Positions 33,275 to 40,345 of a stretch of DNA of 64,000 nucleotides are shown piece by piece. This DNA comes from a virus, in IMG/VR virus record IMGVR_UViG_3300024231_000003, positions 1 to 64,000 of that record; one strand, given 5' to 3'. Position numbers and translations under genes: made by a program. The first letter of the stretch is position 1. Every line of letters begins with the position of its first letter. The notes under the pieces were generated by a model. It was not told where the DNA came from, searched no databases, and saw only the letters and a list, made by a program, of their open reading frames with translations.

Positions 33275-33661
33275 TTATAAGGCAGTAAGCATTGCCATAA
33301 TATCCAATACATCGCTAGGCTTTGCATAATATTCATCTTGTATCCATTCACGCTTTGGTGTAATATACTGACAGTCAAAACTATGATCTCCATTACCATT
33401 GCTAAATGCACAATAATTCCATACTCTACATATAACTGGTAAGTGAGTCATGCCTAATCGAGGTGCTAGGTATATTCTATGATTGCCAGTGTCTAGTCTA
33501 GCTTTTCTACTCCAAACACCTACACTTAATACAATAGGGTCTTGTACACCATTTTCCATGATGTCGCTCATTAATGCTAGATCATCAGTTGGACTGAAAT
33601 CTGGATTACGATATGGAGCCAACATTTGTATTGGCATTTGTTGTATTAAGGTGCTATCCAT
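33275..33661 (-). CDS. ParB/sulfiredoxin-fold protein
   Basis: 128 residues. The first ~85 match the ParB N-terminal fold: LAPYRNPDF, then IMENGVQDPIVL, then DTGNHRIYLA (the GNHR/GxHR-type box) and LPVICRV. Members bind nucleotides or act as nucleases/modifiers. There is no helix-turn-helix, so partitioning is unlikely. It ends a minus-strand run of four genes and overlaps the upstream oxygenase by 16 bp. Biochemical role unknown. Confidence 0.65.
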   Translation of the reverse strand: MDSTLIQQMPIQMLAPYRNPDFSPTDDLALMSDIMENGVQDPIVLSVGVWSRKARLDTGNHRIYLAPRLGMTHLPVICRVWNYCAFSNGNGDHSFDCQYITPKREWIQDEYYAKPSDVLDIMAMLTAL

Positions 33662-34221
33662 CTTTGCATAAAGCTCTTTCTTACATAACCACGTTGTTGC
33701 ACTCTGTGCCAGCTCTTTTCATTATTAAAGAAGATGCTGCAGTAATTAGGTCTTAATGGGAGTTCAATAACGTCAGTATCATAATCAGACATTATGATTG
33801 TTCCTCCATCAGCATATTCTTCTTCTTGTAAAAATATTTGCAATGTAACCATAAATTCACCTTTGTCACGATGTGGAGGTTGTAATTGATTACTAGGCAA
33901 GTCTAATTTATACGACTGTTTAGCCACGTATGGATGAAAGTCTTGTTCAAATTTGTTAAACACTGCTACAGCAAATTCATTGCTTTTTAATGGATCAGTC
34001 ATTATGATATCGTTATACTGGTGGTTACTCTTATTAGCTAAATTACACCAATTGCTTTCATCATCCATGTGATCAGACCAATCAATACTATCATATATAC
34101 GTTGTTGTTCAATCAACATATCTGGTGGCAAAAATTCTGGTATTACTATATGATTCCATGGATTATTGATAATCTCAGTATCATTTATTTTTTGTAATAT
34201 GTGTGTTAGAAAATCAGTCAT
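33646..34221 (-). CDS. 2-oxoglutarate/Fe(II) oxygenase (P4H/PiuC-like)
   Basis: 191 residues. QPPHRDKGEF provides the HxD iron ligands; SWHRVQ and VRKSFMQRW near the end supply the second His and the 2-oxoglutarate-binding Arg. DYDTDVIELPLRPNYCSIF is the strand pattern preceding them. It would hydroxylate a protein, nucleic acid or small substrate. Shares an operon with an SGNH protein and a radical-SAM protein; overlaps both neighbours. SD sequence AAAGGA precedes the ATG. Confidence 0.85.
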   Translation of the reverse strand: MTDFLTHILQKINDTEIINNPWNHIVIPEFLPPDMLIEQQRIYDSIDWSDHMDDESNWCNLANKSNHQYNDIIMTDPLKSNEFAVAVFNKFEQDFHPYVAKQSYKLDLPSNQLQPPHRDKGEFMVTLQIFLQEEEYADGGTIIMSDYDTDVIELPLRPNYCSIFFNNEKSWHRVQQRGYVRKSFMQRWIAP

Positions 34222-34981
34222 TTATATCCTTTATTATAAAGTTGGTCCAGTTTTTATTTGTATCAGGTCCTGCATGTTCACCATCTCTGCCCTTATCAAC
34301 ATAATACTCTTCTTCAAGTGTAGGCCATGATTTTATAGGTATAGTTGTATCTATCCCTTGTGGTCTATCAAAACAATGTACTTCTACATTATGTAACTTC
34401 CATGTATTAATAATAGATTGCTGCATTAAATATGATTTAGTCATGTAGTTACTTTCATAGTATACATATCTTTCCCAAAATTCTATGATGTCATTACCAG
34501 ACCAGTGACCAAGTTGTTGTATCTTATCATCTTTATATATCAGATATCTTGAAGGACATGGGAACATAATTATAACTTTTTTTGGAATATAATTAGACTG
34601 TATTAGGGCATGTGTATTATGGTGTAAAGTATCAACACTTGCACCAGACACACCCATATTTATGGTAGTATTATTTGTGATCTGTTCATATATATTTGGA
34701 ATAGTATGCTTGTTATGCACGCCTTGACCAAATATATGACTGCATCCAAGAAATAGTACACATTCTTTCCAGTCAAATTCTTGTAATTCCTTTGTTCTAT
34801 ATCCGTGTGAATTAAGTCTATAATTCAGGTCCTGGGAATTAAAATATCTCCAATCAGTGCCTAGCTCTTTCTTTGTCTTAATCCAATTTGATTTGTGGTC
34901 ATCATGTAACCATTCGAGTGTAAGATTTGGAGTTTTTTTCTTATTTTCTAAATTTAAAATATCTATTTTATTAAACATCAA
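34214..34981 (-). CDS. SGNH hydrolase-like protein
   Basis: 255 residues. Block I: VLFLGCSHIFGQG with the GCSH Ser; NMGVSGASVDT supplies the block II Gly; a C-terminal DGEHAGPDTN with Asp/His matches block V. Related in layout to the 20203 protein. It may remove an acyl group from a glycan or from the product of the neighbouring enzymes. Overlaps the radical-SAM gene by 11 bp; GGAAGGA SD sequence. Confidence 0.6.
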   Translation of the reverse strand: MMFNKIDILNLENKKKTPNLTLEWLHDDHKSNWIKTKKELGTDWRYFNSQDLNYRLNSHGYRTKELQEFDWKECVLFLGCSHIFGQGVHNKHTIPNIYEQITNNTTINMGVSGASVDTLHHNTHALIQSNYIPKKVIIMFPCPSRYLIYKDDKIQQLGHWSGNDIIEFWERYVYYESNYMTKSYLMQQSIINTWKLHNVEVHCFDRPQGIDTTIPIKSWPTLEEEYYVDKGRDGEHAGPDTNKNWTNFIIKDIND

Positions 34982-36077
34982 AATGATCCTTCCAATTTAA
35001 TCCTCTGATATTATTCAGTGTTTCAAAATAGGACAACATCTTTTCTCTTAACTTCCCCCGTTCATCTTGGCTACTATTGAATTTGACTATTTTTGTCAAT
35101 TTTTTATTATTTAAATCTAGTATTGTTTGTATTATTTCAGGACTGGCTAAAAATGGTTGTAAGTGCTTTGGTTCATAAACACTCATGCCTGCCCAATGTA
35201 TATCCCGCTCATCACACCATTCTATTAATTTAGGTAGTGACTGCAAACTAGCAGCCTGGACACTAGTTTCAACATTAACTTTAATATTATCGTATGATAT
35301 CATTTTATCTACATTGCGTTCTAATTTGTCCCATTTGATAGGCCATCTTATAAAATCATTAGCTTTTCCATATCCATCTATACTAACATTTATTCGTACA
35401 TCTTCAAATTTAGATAGTACATCTTGTAGTTTTTTTCCAAAGCTGCCCCCGTTAGATGTGATTTGTATAATTGAATGGTTTTTATTTTCTTGTTGTGCTT
35501 CTAGTACAATTTCTAAAAAGTCACTTAACAATCCTCTAACAGTAGGTTCACCACCAGCAAATCTTATTTTACGTGCTTTAGATGCTTCTACTGCAATAGT
35601 TCTAAATTTAGCAGGATCGTCAAACCAATTAACTTCTGGAGAATGATGTTGTGGTCTAAATATTTTAAGTTGTGGATTTTTATTGTGTTCTTCTTCCATC
35701 AAACTACTATTGTAACTACCACACATAATACATCCAGCATTGCATATATTACCAAATTTAATCTCTGTGTCGAATAAACTAAACTCGCCTTCATTAGTAT
35801 ATCTCTGATCGCCGTTATATATCATTCCGTCAATATTGGCTTTTTCATCTAGGACACATTCATTGCATCCTTGGCCAAACCTATTGTTTTTCATATCATT
35901 CATTAGTTTTTTATAAAAATCACTATTTAGATAATCTTGTATTGTATTTTCAGATACTAGAACTTGATCAGGCTGCTCTTGCCAAGCACAACATGGACGA
36001 TAAACGCCTGTACTACTGATACTAATATGATTTACTGGCCATTTACACTTCATAAACATATTTATACTTGTTGACAT
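34971..36077 (-). CDS. Radical-SAM 'twitch' family protein (family B, copy 2)
   Basis: 368 residues. N-terminal cysteines (KCKWPV, YRPCCAWQ, GCNECV), then the radical-SAM motif GNICNAGCIMC, RFAGGEP, QITSNGG and SIDGYGKA with FIRWP. Paralogous to the proteins at 30583 and 43206 (shared RFAGGEP, SIDG, IRWP). First gene of a four-gene minus operon with an SGNH protein, a 2OG oxygenase and a ParB-fold protein. Its start lies against the plus-strand promoter of the structured RNA at 36071. Confidence 0.85.
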   Translation of the reverse strand: MSTSINMFMKCKWPVNHISISSTGVYRPCCAWQEQPDQVLVSENTIQDYLNSDFYKKLMNDMKNNRFGQGCNECVLDEKANIDGMIYNGDQRYTNEGEFSLFDTEIKFGNICNAGCIMCGSYNSSLMEEEHNKNPQLKIFRPQHHSPEVNWFDDPAKFRTIAVEASKARKIRFAGGEPTVRGLLSDFLEIVLEAQQENKNHSIIQITSNGGSFGKKLQDVLSKFEDVRINVSIDGYGKANDFIRWPIKWDKLERNVDKMISYDNIKVNVETSVQAASLQSLPKLIEWCDERDIHWAGMSVYEPKHLQPFLASPEIIQTILDLNNKKLTKIVKFNSSQDERGKLREKMLSYFETLNNIRGLNWKDHFDV

Positions 36078-36099
36078 TGACTATCTATTATGCTAATAT
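36071..36099 (+). promoter_or_regulatory. Sigma70-type promoter for a structured RNA
   Basis: TTGACA (36071-36076), 17-bp spacer, TAATAT (36094-36099). The predicted +1 (36106) is the first base of a long stem. Confidence 0.7.
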
Positions 36100-36105
36100 A
36101 TGTAC

Positions 36106-36290
36106 AGACAGTATGCTAGTAGGATGACACGGACGCAATTTACTTGCAGCATCGAATACATATTGTCTAGTGGGGGAATAAAGCTTTTAGTTGACTGTTA
36201 TGTATCTGGCCAGCATCATAACCAACTGTAAGAGTTAGGTAATAAAAACGGATTAGCTATCCTGATAGATCCTTGGACCCCCACATATAT
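36106..36290 (+). ncRNA. Structured non-coding RNA candidate upstream of the second tRNA array
   Basis: No ORF of note. P1: AGACAGTATG (36106-36115) with CATATTGTCT (36159-36168), one G-U. P3: GTGGGGG (36170-36176) with CCCCCAC (36278-36284). Inside P3: P4, AGTTG and GTTATG (36189-36202) with CATAAC and CAACT (36217-36227); P5, GGAT/ATCC plus CTAT/ATAG (36250-36272). The predicted +1 coincides with the P1 start. It is not a tRNA, and I do not recognise tmRNA, 6S or RNase P features. The 3' end is not fixed by a T run; it may be processed from a longer transcript that continues into the tRNAs. Confidence 0.6.
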
Positions 36291-36302
36291 TAAATAAAAG
36301 TG

Positions 36303-36331
36303 TTGACACTCTAATTAATATGTAGTATTAT
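36303..36331 (+). promoter_or_regulatory. Promoter for the second tRNA array
   Basis: TTGACA (36303-36308), 17-bp spacer, TATTAT (36326-36331). Near copy of the first-array promoter (shared GTGTTGACAC and a TGTAGTAT end). A TATAAATAC late motif overlaps the -10 (36329-36337), so it may fire both early and late. Confidence 0.8.
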
Positions 36332-36350
36332 AAATACATAATATAAATTA

Positions 36351-36441
36351 GGACAGGTGGGTGAGTGGCTTAAACCAGGGGATTACTAATCCTCCGAACG
36401 TTCATAGCGTTCCGTGGGTTCGAATCCCACCCTGTCTGCCA
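36351..36441 (+). tRNA. tRNA-Ser with anticodon ACT
   Basis: Acceptor GGACAGG/CCTGTCT (one G-U), anticodon arm GGGGA-TTACTAA-TCCTC, long variable arm GAACG/CGTTC, T arm GTGGG/CCCAC, CCA encoded. Ordinary AGY-reading serine tRNAs have GCT; here position 34 is A. Unusual (see findings). Confidence 0.9.
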
Positions 36442-36447
36442 AAGTTT

Positions 36448-36522
36448 TGGAACGTAGCATAATGGTAATGCACCGCTTTTTGGTAGCGTAGAGTATAGGT
36501 TCGAGTCCTATCGTTCCAGCCA
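36448..36522 (+). tRNA. tRNA-Gln(TTG)
   Basis: Acceptor TGGAACG/CGTTCCA, anticodon loop TTTTGGT within CGCT/AGCG, T arm ATAGG/CCTAT, CCA encoded. Confidence 0.92.
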
Positions 36523-36527
36523 AGTTT

Positions 36528-36602
36528 GGTCCCTTCGTCTATCGGTTAGGACGCCAGGTTTTCAACCTGGAAAGACGGGTTCGATTCCCGTAGGGACTAC
36601 CA
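36528..36602 (+). tRNA. tRNA-Glu(TTC)
   Basis: Acceptor GGTCCCT/AGGGACT, anticodon arm CCAGG-TTTTCAA-CCTGG, CCA encoded; the CCA is directly followed by the next tRNA-like gene. Confidence 0.95.
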
Positions 36603-36691
36603 TATCAGTGCAGGTTTGCTAACAGTATTAGATATTCCCCCAGGCGTCAATATCGCCACTGCGGTAAGGTTCGAGTCCTTAGCTGATACCA
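36603..36691 (+). tRNA. Atypical tRNA-like gene
   Basis: Acceptor TATCAGT/GCTGATA (one T-G), T arm TAAGG-TTCGAGT-CCTTA, short variable-arm-like CGC-CACT-GCG, encoded CCA. The middle does not make a normal anticodon arm: the best stem is GATATT/AATATC with a 12-nt loop. Either a degenerate tRNA, one with a non-canonical anticodon domain, or a tRNA-like RNA. It abuts tRNA-Glu without a gap, so it is co-transcribed and processed with it. Confidence 0.6.
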
Positions 36692-36695
36692 GAAA

Positions 36696-36701
36696 TAAAT
36701 A
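36696..36701 (+). promoter_or_regulatory. Late-type motif with leaderless spacing before the 36707 gene
   Basis: TAAATA ends at 36701; five bases then ATG 36707. No SD sequence. Confidence 0.5.
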
Positions 36702-36706
36702 CAACT

Positions 36707-37792
36707 ATGATAAAATTAGATACAGTACACGTTGAAATAACTAACAGATGTAATGCAATGTGTCCAGGATGCACTAGGCAAGATCCTGATACTGGAAAGT
36801 TACTCGATTTTTTTCATACAACTAATGAAGTTGATTGGTCATTATCTGACTTTAAAAATATACTTCCTCCTCATATTGTTAAAGATACAAACATATTTTT
36901 TGGAGTAACAGTTGATGAGCCATTAATGAATCCAAACTTTTTAGATATTGCAAAATATGTAATTGCGTCTGGAGGTAATATTGAACTTGATACTAATGCA
37001 GGTGCTGGAACAGAAAAAACATGGACTGAATTTGGTAGATTATCACGTGACAATCCTGGAAGAATAAGAGTTGGATTTTCAGTAGATGGATATGAAGATA
37101 CAAATCATATATATCGTGTTAATGTCAAGTGGAATACAGTTGTAAGAAATATGAAAGCATTTGCACAGAATTGTAAAGATGCAACTTGGGTATATCTAGC
37201 ATTTGATCATAATGAGCATGATATACCAAAGGCAGAAAAACTAGCAACAAAAATGGGTATCAAATTTAAAGTACGTGCAAATACTCGAAATATTAAATCT
37301 TGGGTATCAAATACTACTATTAAAAAAGATAAAAAGATAGTTAAAGAAACAAAAATAGTCAAAGTAGACTCTGATAGTAAATTTAAACATAGCGACTTTG
37401 AAAAGATAAAAAAATTAACAAGTCGTAAATCTGACGAATATACTAAAAGTGAACTTGACACCATATCTTGTTTATTAATAGATCAACAAGAAGTTATGAT
37501 TGATTGGTCAAAGAGAATGTGGCCATGTTGTTGGTGGGGAGATGCATATCTTTCAAAAAACAAAAGATGGATGAAAAACATTATTTCTCAATATGGAGAT
37601 GATTGGAATCGGGTAGATTTAACATCAATAGATAAAATACTAGATCATGAATATTATGCTAGTATATTAGGTGGTGAAGCTAGATATGATAATACTAGTA
37701 AATTCTACTGTGGTGATAGTTGCTTTAAGCACTGTGGTGATAAAGGCAAAAGAAATTACGAATACTTTGATAAAGATGGCAAATCAGTCTAG
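36707..37792 (+). CDS. Radical-SAM protein with SPASM-like C-terminus (family A, second copy)
   Basis: 361 residues. C15, C19 and C22 (NRCNAMCPGC) form the cluster motif; C-terminal WPCCWWG, FYCGDSCFKHCGDKG supplies more cysteines. Shares NHIYRVNV.WNTV.RNM and a Lys-rich insertion with the protein at 3134. The duplication across the genome suggests two substrates or sites. Followed by a leader and the B12-type radical-SAM gene. Confidence 0.85.
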   Translation: MIKLDTVHVEITNRCNAMCPGCTRQDPDTGKLLDFFHTTNEVDWSLSDFKNILPPHIVKDTNIFFGVTVDEPLMNPNFLDIAKYVIASGGNIELDTNAGAGTEKTWTEFGRLSRDNPGRIRVGFSVDGYEDTNHIYRVNVKWNTVVRNMKAFAQNCKDATWVYLAFDHNEHDIPKAEKLATKMGIKFKVRANTRNIKSWVSNTTIKKDKKIVKETKIVKVDSDSKFKHSDFEKIKKLTSRKSDEYTKSELDTISCLLIDQQEVMIDWSKRMWPCCWWGDAYLSKNKRWMKNIISQYGDDWNRVDLTSIDKILDHEYYASILGGEARYDNTSKFYCGDSCFKHCGDKGKRNYEYFDKDGKSV

Positions 37793-37799
37793 TCAAATA

Positions 37800-37807
37800 G
37801 ATAAATA
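37800..37807 (+). promoter_or_regulatory. Late promoter candidate for the B12 radical-SAM operon
   Basis: GATAAATA; predicted +1 about 37813, nine bases before the first leader hairpin. Confidence 0.5.
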
Positions 37808-37812
37808 AAACT

Positions 37813-37917
37813 ATAAGATACTGCCGTTAACACGGCAAGCTGGACATACAGCTTAAACTAATTAAGGCGTTTGGGCGCCATCTAGACCCATTTATAATAC
37901 TTTAATTAGGAAGATCT
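37813..37917 (+). promoter_or_regulatory. Structured leader with possible SD-sequestering stem
   Basis: Three hairpins: TGCCGT-TAAC-ACGGCA (37822-37837), AAGCTG-GACATA-CAGCTT (37837-37854) and GGCG-TTTGGG-CGCC (37866-37879). CTAATTAA (37858-37865) is complementary to TTAATTAG (37902-37909), whose end is part of the AGGAAG SD sequence (37908-37913). Pairing would enclose hairpin 3 and hide the SD sequence of ATG 37918. No known riboswitch consensus recognised. Confidence 0.6.
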
Positions 37918-39792
37918 ATGAATATATATTTAACACAAATTAATAACACCATAGCAGATGCAATCTTTCTGCCTCTTTCTGTTGGCTACGTGTGGGAATA
38001 TGTTAAAACTCAAAAAGACTTGAAGAAATGTAAATTGGGTGGTATCATATTTGAAAGAGATACTATAGAAAATTATATGGACCAGATAAAAGACCCTGAT
38101 GTAATAGCAATTAGTACATATGTGTGGAACTGGACAATTAGCCAAGAACTAGCTCGTGCTGTTAAGAAGAAATATCCAAAATGCTTAATTGTTATGGGCG
38201 GACCACAAGTACCATTCAAGAAGCAATGGCTTGAGGAAAATAGAGATATGTGTGACGTTATTGTTACATATGCTGGCGAGCGTACATTTGCAGAAGTGCT
38301 TAGAGGAAACTTAACAGCGCCAGGTATTATGAGTGAACACGGATACATTCCTCCCAAGCCAGATAGAGATATATCAGATATTCCAAGTCCATATTTAAGT
38401 GGACTAATGGATAGTTTAATGGATCCTGATAAGAACTATAGTGCTATTGTAGAAACAAATAGAGGATGTCCTTATAGTTGTACATTCTGTGATCAAGAAG
38501 CAGTGTATTATAACAAGATTGCCAAGTTTGATTATGATAGAGTTATTGCAGAAATAGATTGGGTAGTCAAACATAAAATTGACTTCTTATATTTTGCTGA
38601 TAGTAACTTGGGAATATTTGATAGAGATGTAGACTTTATGAGATATATTGCAAAATGTAGAAACGAAACTGGATACCCTAGAAATATCGATTACTCAACA
38701 GCAAAGCAATCTCCTGATCGAGTAACAGAACTTGGAAAAATATTAAATCAAGAAGCAGGCATTACACGTGGTATGACAATTGCACTACAGAGTATGAATC
38801 CTGATACACTTAGTGCAATTAAAAGAATAAACGCTGCTAATGATAAACTAAAGAAAACTATAGATGATTTTCATGCAAATGGTGTTGATAATTATTGTGA
38901 GCTTATATTAGGATTACCAGAGGAAAGTTTTGACAGTTGGGTTAAAGGTACTGGTGAAATACTTGACATAGGCAGTGATCACGCATTACAAATGCACCCA
39001 CTAAGTGTTGTGCCTAACACTCCATTTATGGATGAAGATTATGTACAAAAATATGGTTTAAAATATACACCCACTCAAGCACCTGCAGGAGGAAATACGT
39101 ATCCTGGTGATAGTAATGGTGAGATTGATTACATTTGCTATGAGACAAATACAATGACTCGTGATGAATGGATAGATGCATACTTCTTTACAAAAGGAAT
39201 AGTTATACCTCACCATTATCATGGATTTAGTCAAGTGTTAGCAACCTATCTAAACAGAGAGCTAGGTATTCCTTTTATTGAATACTATACCTTTTTGTTT
39301 AATTGGAGTAAAGTAAGTAGTGGAATTTTACACTCAGAATACATGGCACATACAAATAGTGTTCGTGAAAGCTTATTTGAAAATAAAACTTGGGGTCGCC
39401 CTGTAGATGATACTGATAATTTCCACCTACAAGATAATGGTGCAACTGCATCTTGGTTATATGAAAATATAGATGCAGTATATAATGAGTTACTTATGAT
39501 ATGCAGTGTTAAGTGGGAAATAGATGTATCTGAAGTACTAAGATACAACAAGCACATACTAGATAGATATAATGAAACAACTCAAGATGCTGAATATGAT
39601 AAAAATTGGCATGGATGGTTTAATAATAATGAAACATTAAAAGATGAAAATACTACTGTATCTATTACCACACGTAAAGAATATACAAGTAAATTAGATC
39701 ACGCCAAACATTTATTTTGGTATGGTAGAAAAGCCAAACGTTGCTTCTTAGCAGCAAATGAAAGGAAAACACAATATGATACGAGTAGCTGA
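37918..39792 (+). CDS. B12-binding-domain radical-SAM protein
   Basis: 624 residues. N-terminal Rossmann-like domain (DVIAISTYVWNWT, IVMGGPQVPFK) as in cobalamin-binding radical-SAM proteins, then ETNRGCPYSCTFC with the three cluster cysteines, LYFADSNLGIF, and ELILGLPEES typical of the family, plus a ~200-residue C-terminal extension. I see no DxHxxG cobalamin ligand motif, so base-off B12 binding is uncertain. Likely methylates or rearranges an unreactive carbon. Its end overlaps the peroxiredoxin-like gene by 17 bp. Confidence 0.85.
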   Translation: MNIYLTQINNTIADAIFLPLSVGYVWEYVKTQKDLKKCKLGGIIFERDTIENYMDQIKDPDVIAISTYVWNWTISQELARAVKKKYPKCLIVMGGPQVPFKKQWLEENRDMCDVIVTYAGERTFAEVLRGNLTAPGIMSEHGYIPPKPDRDISDIPSPYLSGLMDSLMDPDKNYSAIVETNRGCPYSCTFCDQEAVYYNKIAKFDYDRVIAEIDWVVKHKIDFLYFADSNLGIFDRDVDFMRYIAKCRNETGYPRNIDYSTAKQSPDRVTELGKILNQEAGITRGMTIALQSMNPDTLSAIKRINAANDKLKKTIDDFHANGVDNYCELILGLPEESFDSWVKGTGEILDIGSDHALQMHPLSVVPNTPFMDEDYVQKYGLKYTPTQAPAGGNTYPGDSNGEIDYICYETNTMTRDEWIDAYFFTKGIVIPHHYHGFSQVLATYLNRELGIPFIEYYTFLFNWSKVSSGILHSEYMAHTNSVRESLFENKTWGRPVDDTDNFHLQDNGATASWLYENIDAVYNELLMICSVKWEIDVSEVLRYNKHILDRYNETTQDAEYDKNWHGWFNNNETLKDENTTVSITTRKEYTSKLDHAKHLFWYGRKAKRCFLAANERKTQYDTSS

Positions 39793-40345
39793 TACTATTC
39801 CAAATGTAAGAACTATGCATAAAGTAGGGGTTCAAAATTTATGGTTAGAGACACATGAATTATTTGCAAACAAGAAGATTTTGCTTTTTGGTGTTCCAGG
39901 ATCATTTATTGTCGAGTACGCATCAAGTCAAATGCGCACATATGAATTCTTTTATGAAAAGTTTAAAGATTTAGGTATTGATGAAATATGGGTAACTAGT
40001 ACTGAAGACACTTATATACAACGTGCATGGTTAAACAGTGAAGGTATTGAGCAAATAAAAGCATTGCCAGATCCAGCTCTTGAATGGGCAAGTAGTATTG
40101 GTATGCTAGAGGATATGACCAAAGAAGGATTAGGTCCCAATCGTAGTCACAGATATGCAATGATTATTGATAACCTTATATGCAAAGTTGTGCATTATGA
40201 GGATTTTACACACAACCCAATGACATGTTTTCAGGTAAGTGATGCAAACAGTATGATGAATTACTTAGAGAAGATACAAACAAATTATGAAAGGTTTAAT
40301 AATGAAGCAAGAGATACAGTTACCGCTGAAGGAAAAATCAGGTGA
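39776..40345 (+). CDS. Peroxiredoxin-5-fold protein lacking the peroxidatic cysteine
   Basis: About 189 residues from ATG 39776 (AAAGGAAA SD sequence). KKILLFGVPGSFIVEYASSQ aligns with the Prx5 'vlfgvPGAFTPTCS..H' segment, but the catalytic Thr-Pro-Thr-Cys is replaced by Ile-Val-Glu-Tyr. The GIDEIWVTSTEDTYIQRAW segment matches 'GvDev.cvsvND.Fvm.aW'. So the fold is kept and the chemistry lost. Encoded inside the radical-SAM run, it may be a substrate carrier or scaffold. Confidence 0.7.
   Translation: MIRVADTIPNVRTMHKVGVQNLWLETHELFANKKILLFGVPGSFIVEYASSQMRTYEFFYEKFKDLGIDEIWVTSTEDTYIQRAWLNSEGIEQIKALPDPALEWASSIGMLEDMTKEGLGPNRSHRYAMIIDNLICKVVHYEDFTHNPMTCFQVSDANSMMNYLEKIQTNYERFNNEARDTVTAEGKIR

Noticed and set aside
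36040-36077. Late promoter TATAAATA inside the start of the minus-strand radical-SAM gene
   Set aside because: It falls within the coding start (ATA AAT), and using it would remove the N-terminus; likely codon chance.
36071-36290. tmRNA, 6S RNA or RNase P RNA for the structured RNA
   Set aside because: No tRNA-like ends with T arm and CCA, no tag frame, no 6S open bubble and no RNase P universal regions visible.
37918-39792. QueE among the radical-SAM proteins
   Set aside because: None has the short QueE size, or its CxxxxxxxxxxxxxxCxxC-type cluster spacing; the B12-type protein is too long.
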